Source: Triops longicaudatus
Lineage: Eukaryota; Arthropoda; Branchiopoda; Notostraca; Triopsidae
Assembly (NCBI GenBank): GCA_022885665.1
Contig: JAGQDJ010000075.1
Coordinates: forward strand, 186,001 to 250,000
Length of the DNA stretch: 64,000 nt
Reading direction: 5' to 3'
Below, in pieces: positions 26,001 to 40,400 of this stretch. Below the pieces are notes generated by a model, which saw nothing but the letters and a program-made list of their open reading frames with translations, ran no database searches and was not told the origin of the DNA. The position numbers and the translations under genes are program-made. Within the stretch, counting starts at the first letter, position 1, and each line of letters opens with the position of its first letter.

Positions 26001-29000
26001 GGTTCGCCTCCCTACGCTGTTCCTTAACATTATGCGTCCCTCCACGCTTACCCGATCACTAGTACTAGAGCATAAGACCGACCTGAACAAAAATCTAATC
26101 TCCCTATTTAGTCAATATTGGTATCCAGGCGTGCAGCAACGTCTTCCAAACGAGCAAACGGGAACATGCATCGGTAGTTTACCTTTCTCAAGTGCCCGTG
26201 TCGTTAGGACGCTTTTGCACTTCCCTACATGGCGAGCTTACCACTGGTAGGTGGTTCATGTTTTGCCGTTGTGGCTCAAGTCAATAATAATGTGCATGCT
26301 TTCTTTGGGTTGCAATATTCCAAGAATTAGCAGGTGGTTGTCGATTGTATCCTGGCGCAGTTCATAAGTTTGCAAGGGAGAGCCTTTTCCATGCTAGAAC
26401 TGACTACAGCACAGGACGAACCTTGGCATGCGATGACGCAATCGAGAAATAAAACTTGACTGGGCGCAGTTAGTTACCACGCTTTCATACTGGCCTCAAT
26501 TTTTTTCCCTTTATATGAAACCCAATCCGGCGTCAAGTCTCAAGTTCGATCTTAGAGCTCCTGAGAAGTGGTCCCGTAACAAACTTCTCTTTTCCACTAA
26601 CTTGCTCAACCTGGAATCCAATGCTTCACGTCTCCTATTTGATTCTGGGTTTCATTTAGGACGCGGATACGCACATGAAACCCTTGTAACCGGAAACCGT
26701 TCGATTCAGCCAAACAAGCCTTTTAACCATTTCCCTCCTGACTGTTAAAACGCGAAAGAAAGTTTCAGTTTCCATGCCGTGACTCCAAAGCCTTCCTTCA
26801 CCTGTTCTCCCTTGTTCCCCCTGCAGTGCCTCGGGTTGGCTTCCCACACACTCGCCCAGGTAACGCAAAAACAATCAGAGAATTGGGGGAGCACGTTATC
26901 GCTACAGCGTGATTGCAAAACAGACGAGAAAATTTCTATCAGGCTCAACGCAGGTTGAAGTGGTTGTTTTTCCAGTCTAGGGCCCTGCCCCTCACACATC
27001 CTAAGGAGTGTGATGCGATAAGAGTTCAAGTTCTCGCCGGAGGGTGCAGCAAAGAGCGCGAGAAACAACTCCAAACTGCAAGGTCCTAACAAACATGGCT
27101 ATCTCCGGCACTCCCCCATTTGCCGTGACTCGTTTGCGGCTCACTTAGGTTGGATTACTAATGAAGTCTGAAAAAACACAGTGGTTGACTAGGGCTGCGA
27201 ATGGCACCGGGACCAAGACCAGCCTCGCACGGCACGCAAGTCAAGCCACGCCCCATCATAATCGTGTAGACAACGATAACATACTGTGTATACGACGCCC
27301 TAGCTCTGCATTCTAGGCATACGCTGAAGATTACGGAACACTCAATTGAGTAAAAGATGACTTACCTTTTGTTAGGCGCGTGGATAAAGACGGGAGGCAG
27401 CAAAAGCAAGGGTAACGGTCACAAAAAAGCACTTGGTTGACAGCTCGCGCTTCGGTTACCAAGCCGCCATGATCGCCACACTAACACTGGGGAAACGTTA
27501 GGGGTTTGGCTTTGACGAAGAACTGGTCCGGGCCCGATACCTCTTCACGGGCGAACCGAACCCGCCAAGGGCTTGCCGCGTTGCCTCCTTTCACGCGGGT
27601 TCCCTTCGAGTAACCGAATTGGAGAGCACCTGTCCACGCATTGTAAAACGGGGTAACAAATTGGCTGTGTAAGAGTATCCAAAAGACAAAAACGCAAACG
27701 GCGAGTAATCTTGGAGGAAACGGCCAACAAAATAGTAAAACCCACGGACTGACATTTACGCAAACAAGGAAAGAAAGATTTGGTTTCCTTTTTTCTTTTA
27801 CAAACCATGTTGGCTTGTTGCTCTCTTGTATTAGCGGAATGGCAGAGAAGCAGCTAGCTTCTTAAAAGAGGCTGTTTATGAATGGACGAGAGTAAAGCAC
27901 GTGGAAAGGACAAAAGGAAACGCATGACACTGTAGTAGTAAAAACGATTGTTGAGCATAAAGAGGTTAAAAGAGTAGCACTTTTTTTCGACAGCCTTCTC
28001 TTCAGCGATCTCGAGAAACTCGACTGTGTAAGAAAATAATCTCTTTGAAATTGTCGCCGACAAAAGTCAAAGGACATTGTGTTTCCCGCTCTGCGCTTGT
28101 TTTCCAATTTTCTCTTCTGCATCCTAGCATTCATACATAAAAGCTTTCACTGAGCAACGAGATTACGGTAACTGTATTTCGTGATCAACTCAGATAATCC
28201 ATGAGTAAGCGGATTTCAAAGATTTACATTTTTACGCAATTCCAGCTGTTGCCATTGCTCCAAGGTAAGGGTCCGGATTACTGTGCGATAACGCAAAAAG
28301 CTTGGTAATTTATGCTTGGCCACAACGTCGTTTTCGCAGAAATGGCGACCGGCACTTGGCAAAGGACTAGGGAGTGGGAAAATAACTCTTGAAAGCATAA
28401 ATGGCGAGTGTTTTTCCGTGATTGCACCCGGAGCTCGCCAAAGTTAGCAGACAAGTTACGTATCTTTTTTTAAGATGTCGAAGTTAAGTACCTTTTCCCC
28501 TCATCTTCATCTCCTCACAAATGCAACTTCGTACCATAAGCTTGTAATATGTAGGGAAGAGCACATGCTCAAGGCCTGTTCCGCGATTACAGGCCAGGAT
28601 TAGTTCAAGTATCCCTCATTTCGCTCGCACGCCGTGTACTCGGGTACCATAACTATATAAACCTTGCGACATTATAACACAGTGTAATAAGACGGGACCG
28701 GGAATCAACGAGCTGCAGACAAGACGGAGGGTGCCGGGGGTGCCTTCTGAGCGTCTCGAAGACTTTATGTAACATATTGCTCTTGACATAATAGCTAGCG
28801 TCGATGGGCTCTTAGACCATGCAAAAGAATTTGTCAACTTGTTTATGACTAGTGTAATGACTTTAGGGAAGCGTGAGCAGGAATAGAGGGACAGGACAAG
28901 TCTTCTTAATCAGAAGAACGTACGTCGAATTTTAAAACCCAACCCAACTCATTCCCTGAGTTCTCCTCGCAACGTGAAGAATAGATTTAGCGTTTGCAGG

Positions 29001-32000
29001 TCGTTTATCTGTGCTTTATTACCTTATTGTTAGGATTATAAAGCAAACTAGGTAAATTGAGAATTCAGTCTATTGCTATAAGGTAAGTAGACAACATCGA
29101 TGTTAACATGTAAACGAATTTGACATGTTCCTCCCATTATGTTGCCGAACTGTTTTCTTTTTGTTTTTATGCAGTAATTCTTTGTAAAGGACAGATAGTA
29201 TTAATAATAGGCTTCGGCTTACACTGGTTAAAAAAATACAAAAATATAACTTTTTGGACAATTAATATTTATCATGTCGCGTGTGCAGAGATAATTAGTA
29301 GTTTCCCAGTGGAATTATTCGCAGAAATAAGTAATAAAACATAGTAAATGTTCCAGTCTAACTTTGATTTTCACTGTCCGCGCCACGTTCAACATAAGCA
29401 CGACTGTCCGGCGGATATGAAAATGAACCACATTTGTCGTATAAATGAAAAAGTTGGACTGCTCGGTGAGTTGTGTTAATTAGCAATTACAAATGTATTA
29501 ATGCATAAATTGTATAACGTATACATTTTACAGATATATCCATCTAAGGATTCAGTTAAGATACAACCCATTTTTATGTGTTCTTTGACAAGCATCCACA
29601 GCATGCCTTACGATATTTCCCTCACTTTATACGTGTCAGATTAACAAAGTAATTTTCCATTACCGATATGTTCCAACGTTTTCAGTTTCCCTTCTGTCGT
29701 TTATACGTTCTTTTTCGCTTTTTTGACTCCATTGATTCCAAGCTGAAGCAAATAAGACGCAATGAACTAAAAGAGTATACGTTCAAAAAGCGATTACGAT
29801 GCAGAAGGCACGGATGACTTTAAATAATGTCTTAAGACATTTTACATTGTGTTCTCTATGTATTACGCTCATTGCTTTTCCTTGGAATGGAAAATGGATT
29901 CCCCGAGAGCTTTTATTTCCAAAAGCATGTCTCGTCAAAGTGTCAGCCGGTTTAACAGTGTACGGATTAGCGGTTTTCAACTGCAAATCAAGTATTTTTC
30001 GTCATTTCTCATTTCTGGGTCAACTATTGAAAACAAATCCTAATACTTATACTGTTCCACTCACGGATGCCCTTTCCCTCTGCCCTTTTGGGTGGAAATG
30101 TACGCAATTGCGTGTAGTTTGCGAACATGTAGACGTAAACAAGATCCTTTGTGGTTCCTACACAAGAAAAGGAATTTAGGAATGAATTTTCATCCACAAA
30201 AGCGGATATGACAGTAAGAACGTCGCTTAATTAGAATAGTCTTTGCTCGTATAAATAATAGGCTTTATTAAACAAGAAAGCATGAATGATGCATTGTTAC
30301 TTACTGTTGCTAACCTCCAAGGGGAAAATGTTAGTTGTTGTGTGACCCGAAAAGATTTGTGCACATTTTGCGGGTAGGTACAAAAGCAACGAGTTTCTTT
30401 CTCAATATTCAGCAAGGTGGATCCATAATATTTTTTTAATAAAAAAGTGAGCATCGGAGACGTAGGAGCTTGGAGCTCCCTGCTCTATCCCACCTGGTTT
30501 GTATGCAAAACAATGGCTCTTTTCCTAGATCCTGCTCTTTCGCTTCGTTTTCCTCTTGCTTACCGCACCGATCTCGCGGCTTTATGCGTCTGAGACCCAT
30601 AAATCTCTTCGCTTGTGCTGGCCTACTCCTTGCTAGAGAACAAGCAAGTAAACTTTTGCGAGGGTTCGGGTGCTTCGCTCCGTCTCCCATTCTGGTAATA
30701 AATCACCCTTTTTTATATACGTGTTTAAAACATTTTCCATCGATTACCCGTCACGTCTGACTAATTGCCGTGCGGCAGAAATGCATACACACGAGATGAA
30801 GATGCGCAACATTCCCTGAGAAATATCTGCTCCTCTCGTTTGCCGGTGACGACATGCTAGAAAAACGTCCAAATTAGCTTTCTATATTGGTACAATTTTA
30901 GTGCGTTTTCATATTTTTCTTGCCAGCTTTTTGCCGTAGTTTGAAACGCCTTCGCTGAAACAGTTCGTAAAAGAACACGTTACAAACGAGGGATTTGATG
31001 ATTTCCGAGGAGCTCCGATGGTAAGATAACAAGTAGTAAAGGCGTGATGCCAATCTAGCCTATGCTCGCTTCCAAGAAAATTTGGTCTTCGCTCGAATCT
31101 GGCATGAAAATACTACACTGAAGTGAGACAACGTTTATAAGTAGAACTCGGAGATGTGGCGGCGAGTTACGAACATTAACACGGCAATAAATTTGCGTCT
31201 TCATTGGGCTTTCAAAGCTGATAGATTAACGTCACAAGAAATGCCGAGTGATAGCCTTGTAATGTGCTTGATTTAGTACTAGCTGACGCTCAGACTGAAG
31301 TGTTAAGAACTATCCTAGAGTTGAAAAACGTGGACCTATTGGACACGTAGCGATGAGTTTATGGGGGGGGAGGCCTACAGAAATGCCTGATGGATTGTGC
31401 CATAAAACTGCTAATGGCAATTTCGTGTGTCGCACAGATATACAGCTCAAATATTTCTGTATCCTTGGCGTGACAACATTCAACCACGCGTGTATGCACA
31501 CAGCTTGAATGCAATTTTAACATTTTTGATGACACCCGCCTCCCCTACACCTATGGTAGCCCGTAACTCTTTCTTGGTGCTTCCCTGCATTCTAATGACG
31601 GTGACAAACACAGACATCACTTGAGTATAGCGATAGTCCCAGAATGCCAAATTCGAGTGAGAAAAACGAACAAACAATGTAAATCTACGCCACGCAACCA
31701 CGACACACAAAAGAACATCCATTACCCCCTTGTGTTGTTCTAATGCATTGCAGCGCAACCGTTCGTTTCAATTCCAAGTTACCATGAACCTTTCATGGAA
31801 ACTTTCCTAATGGAAAAACGAAAGAGGAAAGAGAAATACAAGCCAACTTGCTAAAAAATGCAAACGAGAAAACTTCACGGGACACCAGTTTGGTGCCTTC
31901 GCCGAAAGACTGTAGGATTGTCTGAATAGGCCGCCCTGAAATAGGGGCAGAGGAAGAAACATATGATCTGAGGAAGTATCGGAGGCCGGGGATGACATAA

Positions 32001-34621
32001 AGCTTTGAGATGGGAAAGGCAGCGGATGTCACTTGGAAGCTGCAAAGCAGATCGTCTTAGCTGCACAGCCTACAACACAGTCTATAGTTGTTTATATAAA
32101 GAAATCTTAAAACATGCCCATCAGAAATTACACAGGGGTTTTCTGATTTCTTTTGACTGAAAACTCTACAGGTCATAATTATCCTTTTGAATAAGCCCAA
32201 TAATTTCTACCGTTAAGATAAATTATTAAAACTCCATTTTCATAGTTTTGGTATATCTCATATATATTAAAACTCCGTTCTAATAATTGCTTTTTCCAAG
32301 GAAACGAAATGCTTTCAAGCAGCGTTAGTGCCCATCAAGGACCCTTCAGTTTGCCCGAGAGAAAAACTAAACAAATAAATAAAAAAAAAGAGAACGATTC
32401 TAGGTGTATTTGCATTCCAAAACTATTCTAATAATATTTGCTTGTTATGGCATTAAGATCTTTTAAATTTTTTTCTCAACAAAAAACAAGCTCAGACTCC
32501 AAAAAAAGTTAGTCATTCATTTGAAAAAAAATTATTCTATGGCGTTACCAAAAGTTATAAAAAAAATCTGCCTCAAAAATCACTTAAAGTATTTCGCTCT
32601 ATTTGAGAAAACGTTCAAGCAAATTTCCCCTGTTAATAGTCATAAACATGTCAACTCCACTATGCTTTTACATAAGAAAACTAGTCGAAAAAACTTTTTA
32701 GTATTTTTCCGTTTCGAACCGAAATACTTTTATGATACAGAACTATTTTTGTCAAAAATATCGTTATGTATATATACTGTACAGAAAGTCATTAGCTGGT
32801 GAGGCATGCTTAATTATATTTTGCCATTAGATCTTAATACTTTGTGTAAAAATACTCTAATGTACTGTACTATATAACACTCCGCTACGTACACAGTACA
32901 ATATCTACAGTTAATTTAATACATTTGTAACATATAACAGGTATCAGTAACTGGCGCTTTTGAAACAGCGTTTTTGATATTTTGGTTTACGTGGAACTAA
33001 TTTTTTTAAATGTTTGTCATTACTGTAAATAAAGCAGTGAAAACGTACGCAATCTGCTTTTTTATTTAGCAAAGCAGCAAATTCAGTCTGATTTTATTTT
33101 TTAAAGTAGGACTGCATGTTATTCTTTTTCCATGCAACATTTTTTGGGCAATTCTCGGTTTCTTTCTCAGACCAAAAGAATGTACGGTTCATCAACTAGA
33201 ATTTTTCTTTTCGTTTCTTTCTTTCATTAACTTTTTTTTTTACTTGCTGTAGCTAAATTAAATTGGCGCCTATGTCAAAATATTAAAAGTCCCTTTCATG
33301 CTTACGGTACTTTGGAAGAATTGTTCATAAAAGCGGACCAAGGTGTCGTCCACAGACAGCTAGTCTTTCACTGCTAGAAGGGAGGTTATTTGTGTATGCA
33401 CGAGGAACTCTATCCTGCCGACAACAAATAAACATCTATCATATTTGTCTTCATATTGAACATGGCTTTTCATTGTAATGAACTGCGCGTTTTCACGCTT
33501 TTTAATTTTTGACATTAGAACTAGCACCTCGAAGCCTAAATAAAAAGTACTTCGATGAAGCGTGGAATTTTGTCCTATACAAGAAAATTAGAACTTTTCG
33601 TTCTACGCCGTAGTAAATCAAGAACGACCTTGCAGAAACCAAAATTTTACTCGTCATATTTTGCAAAACAATGTCTTGATTTGAGCTCCTTCCTTGTCAG
33701 AATTGGGCAGTACAAACATGAACCTTCAAATCCTTCATCATACCTAAAAACCTCTTACTTATTTACAACCTTCACATTTTTCTGTTCACATAGTTTTCCT
33801 TTTATGTGTTATTGCTTATTACTACCATGATGCGGAGGTAGGTCGGCGACGTTCGGGAGCTGAAAAGCCTGTTTTGGTCCGATCGTGCAGCTAGCTGTTG
33901 AGGGAAGAATGCAATATCGAGCTTCCCGTATGCTATGTGATGGCTTTGTCCTTTATTCTTCCGATTCAAACTCAATTCAATTCGCAGGAGTATCTCCCGC
34001 TCTCCCTCGCCCACCTCATGCCGCACCGAGTGCTATGTACTTTGCAGGATCGGCTTTATAACGCAGGGAGTTGAACTTCTTGTCCAACCACGCTCCCTTT
34101 TCACTCTGCGTGATAGAGATATTGCATGGATGGTTGATGGCAGACATCTAATCGGTCTGATCACGCGGAGGATTGGGAGAAGTCGCGTTGCATTGCTGTG
34201 TTAGCCCCCTGGACTAATAATAATCATCCAGAACGTGCCGAATTCCACGTGGCGAGCTTTCTTCCACGCTGCCAAAAACGAGCATAGCCCACATTTATCC
34301 TCACATACCAGCATTTTATGATGCGCCAATCGTCTCCTGCGGTCCCTTGTTCGCAGTAATATAAGGACAATCAAGTCTCAAAAGTTTGTGGAAACTTGAA
34401 CAAGTCACGCCACAAGGTATCCAACTTTTCTACCTCATTCAATGATTACATAATTTTACTTTCTCTCAGTGCTCCCTTCCTTCCATTTCATATCATTGAC
34501 TGCCATGTGTTGCTATCTTGAAATATGCATTAATCATACAACTCAGACTTTTCAATTTTGGGCTAACCTAGCTTCTTTCCACAAGTAGAAAGTTCAGAGT
34601 CACATATAACCCTCCCCCATC

Positions 34622-34626
<5 letters not shown>
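17085..34626. other. Long non-coding stretch, nothing recognisable
   Basis: No recognised gene is seen on either strand. Open frames reach about 126 codons but show no family resemblance and no consistent exon chains. Local features are a G-rich run at 19,480-19,510 that might form a G-quadruplex, C runs near 21,121-21,165, a short GT repeat near 21,460, and AT-rich sequence from about 28 kb onward. No complete transposon, tRNA or rRNA was seen. Confidence 0.5.

Positions 34627-34657
<31 letters not shown>
34627..34657 (+). repeat. Poly(A) run of 31
   Basis: This is an uninterrupted run of A. It could be the tail of a retroposed sequence, but no SINE-like body with RNA polymerase III boxes and no target-site duplication was recognised on its left. 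A simple homopolymer is equally likely. Confidence 0.85.
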
Positions 34658-34660
<3 letters not shown>

Positions 34661-35263
34661 ATTCCTTTCCGTTAACATTCAGCGAAGCACCTGCTTTGAC
34701 ACAGAGCGTAGTTTTAACATTAATAGTATCGTTCCTCTGTTCTTCTGTGTACGGATACTGAACAATAAAGACCATTTTGTCCATATTATTGTATGCCTTA
34801 TGTACAGTGCAGTGCCAGGTGCGATGGACAGCATTAGCTTCCTCATTGTCCGTTTCTTCATGTTGCAAAAGTTCGTGGAACGCTTTAAGCGTTGATTGGA
34901 TACATTCGAATATTAATTACGTCAAGCTAAAAATTTGAGTCCACTGTCACGGGAAAAGCATACAGAGATTACAGTTCCGTTCTCGCTTTCTGGAAAAGTG
35001 TTTTAAGATGCATATCGAATGAGTACCCACTCACCCCATACTCCCCTACTTTCCTTGCCTCGCAAATTCACTGGTATCTTGAGGCCAAATCGGCTTATCA
35101 TACAAGTGGCTTTAGTTTGGGAGACTCGAGTGTAGTAAATTTCTGTTTAATTAAAGGGAGTGTGCAACGGAAGGACTGCGCAGCAATGTATTACGGCTTT
35201 CAGAAAGAAATATTATTCATCACAGTGAACACATTGCAATAACCCCACGATCTGTTTTTTCCC
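34658..35263. other. Non-coding stretch between two A-rich tracts
   Basis: Only overlapping minus-strand open frames of 60-69 codons (34,659-34,868) are present, with no recognisable product. Nothing else is seen. Confidence 0.45.
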
Positions 35264-35370
35264 TTGACTGTATATAATAGTTTTACCGCAATAGGCGAAA
35301 GCCTACGCGGTCAGTCAAAAAAAAAAATAAATAAATAAATAAATAAATAAAAAAAAAAATAAAAAAAAAT
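35264..35370 (+). ncRNA. Structured hairpin followed by an A/AAAT-rich tail; possible retroposed RNA
   Basis: The segment 35,264-35,318 can fold into a long hairpin. TTGACTG (35,264-35,270) pairs with CAGTCAA (35,312-35,318), ACCGC (35,285-35,289) pairs with GCGGT (35,307-35,311), and TAGGC pairs with GCCTA around a GAAA tetraloop at 35,297-35,300. On the right side the three arms are nearly continuous; on the left a 14-nt bulge separates the first two. A GAAA loop is of the stable GNRA class. The hairpin runs directly into about 50 bases of A and AAAT units, as seen at the 3' end of retroposed RNAs. No known RNA family was recognised, and a chance hairpin beside a microsatellite is the alternative. 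Confidence 0.3.
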
Positions 35371-37430
35371 CTGCAATAAAAAGCCTGAAACTCGGCTGAA
35401 GAAACGATGCTTTATCTGACAGATGGTCGTCTTCTCAAATCAGAAATCATCGAAGTTCTTTAGCATAGGTAAAATAGCTTGAAAATGTACCTTGCTAGTA
35501 CCTTGAAAATTTATTTGATATGAATGTCTATTAACGAAAAGCGCGAAACGAACAGCTAGCTTCGAGACTTTAGCAAGCCTAATCTGTAAGTCTGACCAAA
35601 GGAAGATTCAAAGGTTGAAGTTATGTTCCTAATGAAATATCCAGTGAAGGAAAGATACTCCGACTTCATGAACCTAGAGATTTAATCTGATTTAAGTAGA
35701 AGAGCTTTTCATGGTCTCGTCTTTGTCTTGTAGGCTAGCAAGGCTTCTCGGGAGGTAACTGTGTATTAAACGAAACGCCGAGTATGTCGGTTATAGAAGG
35801 GTTTGAAAGGCTACCCCCTTTGGCCTGATCTAATCCTTGATGGACAAGTAAGGTCCGCTTCGCTCTGCAAAGAGCAAGGGCAAAGGGCTAGTTTTGGGGG
35901 AGACATTGTCAGGAGGCGATGGACACGAATCTTGCATTAGTCTTACTTCATATAAAGTAAGTCCTGAAGAGCAGCACTTTGCTGTGACGTTCTTGATACC
36001 GGTGAGCTCGCATAGCCCAATTTTTGCACCCAAGGAATCACTTAACGGAAACTCGTGCGCACCCAAGTACTTCTGGCTCCAAAGCGTGTTTAGCAGACCA
36101 AAACCTTTGTAGATGTAATGAAAAAAGTTCCAAATCCGTCTTACAATCCCTCCCACTTCATAACGAAGATAATAAACACAGCTTAATTGCATTCTTGTGA
36201 TTCGGAACACAGTTCCCTCTTATGTGACTTCACTAAATAGGTCCATAACACGTTCCCAGCATACCCTGGATTGGCATTCACGACCTGAACCCAGCAATTA
36301 CCTCCTTTTATTTCACCCCATCACATTTGCTCTATAAACTTTGGGGAAAGGGAAGAAACATACAGTTATTTATAAGGTTTTGCTAAGCTGTTAAAAGCTA
36401 TGAGAGTAGCGGGAAACGACCAGCTATTTTCGTTCAGCAACCGTATGAAAAGGCTAAAAAGAGTACTACGGAGAGTTTGAAAGTTTTTGTGGCGTTCTTA
36501 GCTAGAAGAAAGAAGACCTTGCACCAGTAACAAACGAGCTCAGTAGCGACGCAAGCTGGCCTAACGATTTAAGCATTCGGCCAAGTTTTAGAGCCTTAAG
36601 AAGTGTGTCTGGACGCTAAAAGCGACGACTGACTGCGAAACATTTAACAGAGGCCCACAACTTCAATGACTCCAGATAGTTTTTTTTTTTGAAGCTCTGT
36701 AGAAGTATTTGCACACTAGGTGCCGTACATTCGCATTAACTTCGTGCGCATTTTCCTTGGAAAGTTCTGGACGCGCTCGCTCTTGAAGGACTTTCCAGGG
36801 TATTATTTCTTAAGCCCGAGTCACGTTTTTAAGTTTGGTATTGGGGGAGGCCAGTTCTTATTAAGACAGAGAAAAAGTTCGAAGATATTTAGGTGATCGT
36901 TTGCAAAAAGTTCACTTTCGTAGTCCAATTTTTTTCTGTGGGAAATAATTTGTTCATTTGTAAGCTGACATTTTTTTATTTTACAAGAAGGTTTAAATTA
37001 ATAAGAAAAAACGATTGCCGTTCATTTACAGACAGTACATTCTGCGCATAATTGTTATTTGCGCGAGATTGCTCGGAGAATGAAAGGTCATATTGTAGAA
37101 CTATTCGATGTCTAGTCTTTAAATGGCGCAAACCAACAGCTTAAATTAAATTTTTCATACGTTGGGAAAAAAATAAAAAAGTGGTAAATAATGGATTACA
37201 AAGGGAGGAACGATTGTAGCTCTGTTTATCTCCAGGTGCAAAGAAGTTTAGTGGCCGGCTGCTGAATTTTCCCAAGTACTTCATTTTTTCAGATAATTTA
37301 AGCCTTAAAAGATTATCTTCTTGTCTTCATTAAATTTCAATTTTTAATGAGTACTAAAAAATACTGTTGGCTTAGAAAATAATTTCGCCGAATCAATCAG
37401 CAAAAGCGGTTACTATTTTCTGAAGTAAGG
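35371..37430. other. Non-coding stretch, nothing recognisable
   Basis: A minus-strand frame of 126 codons (35,830-36,210) overlaps a plus-strand frame of 72 codons and has no recognisable domain. The rest is AT-rich with frequent stops. Confidence 0.45.
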
Positions 37431-37467
37431 ATTCAAACACATTCTCAACGTGAGAATATGTTTGAAT
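37431..37467 (+). repeat. Near-perfect short inverted repeat (17-bp arms, 3-nt loop)
   Basis: Arms 37,431-37,447 and 37,451-37,467 match in 16 of 17 positions when one is reverse-complemented, with a 3-nt spacer (ACG). It would form a very stable cruciform or RNA hairpin. The arm is a little short for a typical microRNA precursor and the loop is minimal. No neighbouring gene was recognised for which it could act as an operator or terminator. Confidence 0.8.
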
Positions 37468-40400
37468 TCGTTACGGTCTGCCCAAAGCTGGAAGTGCTGC
37501 ACTCTCCCTTTTTTCCGAAGAAGAATAGTCAGAAAGTAGTGATTCACACGATTTACTGAAGGTCACGCTTTCAAGTCCAGGTTCTCACTACTCGGAACCA
37601 TTTTTGGAATCTTGACTTCAAAGCTCTGATAAGAAAACAGCCATGACTATATTTAGATTCAGCATGATTTGAGAAAAAAGTCTTCCGTTTTAATTAGTTT
37701 ACAAATCTAAATTATTTTGTAGTAAGTCAATACGACACAAGTCGCTCCTGCCCGGTAATAGTGTTATATTACTAGTAGTGTTGTAAACGCTCGGAACAGT
37801 CAAATTGAGAATTGTTCAACCTCGACAAGTCGAAATACAGGGAATAAGAAATCGAGCACGATCGCTGTTTGCTGTGTCAACTGCATGCGCTTTTCCGAAT
37901 CTCGTATAAAACTACGGAAGATTTCCAACCAGAAAAACAGCAGCTTTCAGCTGTAACGCAGCAGGAAGTAGGCAGATGAACAATAGACAGAAATTTAGTT
38001 CAATTTAGCTCCAATTGTCTAAAAGCTATTGGCAAACCTTTGCAACAGAGCTAGTTGTTGAGCTTGTAAGGAGCTTTGTCCCCCAAAAAAGAGAAAAAAC
38101 TATCCACCGGGTCAAAGCGTAGCAATATGTGAGCTAGGGTGTCCCATTACTGCCAATCGACCCCGACCCTAGGTCGACGACAACGACCAATTACACTACT
38201 TACAGACGCTGGAGCACGTCGAAAGATAGGAAAAATAAAAGGACATGAAAAAAGAATATGAGAAAAAAATAAAATAAAAATGGAAAAACCTTTCCAAGCA
38301 CCCCTGTAAAACCTTTCCAACAAAAATTAGTACATACGCTGTTGCAAACTTAATTCAAGTTCCAGGCAGTAAAACGAACAGAAAGTTTATATTTTTCGAG
38401 TCTGAAAATTGCGTAGCGCTACGGAGAATTTGGATACCCTTTACTTTAGCTGACGTCTGGTCTGGGCAAAGAGGACTCACTCTCGTGTGCCGTATAGCCG
38501 GAGTAATCTTGGTTTATACTGAGGACGTCTATTTGCCATAAAAAGGTTGTATGGCTGTGTGTTAAAACCTCGAGCCAATAACCCAAGTAATGCTCTTTTT
38601 CCTTCCAAACAACCCCCTGTCGCACCCTAGTCCACAAAACCCAGGGTGGGTTTAGGGGTGTCCTGCACGAAGACGTCTTTGTCGTCGTGAGGGGGAGGAT
38701 GAAGTAATTAGTCCCTCGTCGTCCTACAGCAAAGCAATACTTACGTCTCTTTTACGTTTTTTCCCCACTTTTTCTCCCACTCCACCCGTCGCCAAACTTC
38801 CAGCTCGCGAAAGAGCAAGCAAGACCTCGGTACAATGCACGATGTCTTCTAGCAGTTATTGACAGTCTTATATGGACCCATCAAAGCCAGGTTACCTCTC
38901 GCATACCTGAAAATGCTCCAGAAAGGACACATCAGTCTTCGATCTCTGTCGCTCGCGCGGGGTACTTTCTTCAACGGGAAAAGGCTAGGTAGTCTAAGTA
39001 GACCTAATGGCCCTTTAGGGTATTACTGCATTAATGTCTTAACGTTTCCTGGGGTTGTAGCTTGATTCCCCCTCGTGCTATTCTTCCCCTAAAATATTTC
39101 TTTTCGCAGCGCGCGAGAGAAAAATAAATATTGAACGGAATAAAGGAAGGTAAAGTCAAGTCGTGGTGCGTATTACAAGGGATTATTGAAGTGTATGGAA
39201 AAAGTTACCTGGTTTTACTGGGATTAGGATATCATGGACCTAATGTGCCGTTGTTAGTAGCAGGGATGCATGGTCCGGCCTCCTGCAACAGAAGCACAGA
39301 AAGCTCCAGTTACCAATAGTGCGACGCAAGATATAAAACAGGTGCGTGCACATAAGGTCTTGATTTTTACAGCTAAAGGGAGCCTAGGGTGATTAAGGAG
39401 GAGATGGAAAAAAATGCTTACATGATTCTACGCGTGTACAGGGACTCCCATAACCGTCAAGACTCACCCCCATACCCGAAAAAAAGGGCTCCTGCCCTTT
39501 GAACGAATGGTCCCCGGTATATTGTTCCATACATATATCATAGACTGCTGATGCCTTTATACATCCCGGAACGATGTCATAAACCAACGGGCTTCTTTTC
39601 TGATTTACAGCTCGGTTGAAACGAGAATGACACACGCATTACTTTATACGGTTTTTCTATTAAGTTACTTTACCATCAAATACTTGGGTTTTCCAACCAG
39701 AAAGCCAAAGCGGGAGTTTTAACAAGGCCAAAAGATTTACGGCACTCAGACAGAGGTAGGTAGAGCAAGCAAATCAATCGCCAACGCTGCTACAAAAACA
39801 TGACCTTTTAAAAAATTCTCAACAAGACAAGAAAAAAGTGTGGACTACGAGAGATTGCCGACTAAGACAAACCGAATTTATTAACCAGCCAGGATGCCAG
39901 GTTCTTATTTCTGGGGGGGGCGAAATTTCGTCTCCAAGGGCCATTTTTTCTTCTTGTCGAAAAACTAGGAACGGGATGTGCCTCTGTTTCCAATGATGAG
40001 AATGAATGGGGCAGCGACAGCAACAGCCCTAGTACTGGAGACGCACAACGTCGCAAGGAGCTCTCAGACCTGGCAAGACAAATTAGTCTGACTGAAAATG
40101 TAATTACGCAGACGTGATTACCGGAGCAAGAGGATGTTTTATTTCGAACATTTGCCTTCATCACGACCGAAAAGATGAACACAATTACACCACCACTAGC
40201 CTGATTTGATGGGCTTTACATCCTGATGCGATTATGAACAGCGTGCCATATAAGTTTCATACGGTTAGTTTCCTAAGACAGAGTTGACGTTCGCTTTACT
40301 GTCTCAGAAGAAAGGCTATAGTCCATTTTTTCTTTGTTGCTAGTACTCGATCAAGAAAGCTAGTGACTAACGCTGAAACAACTCGAGGATGTTTCTGTAA

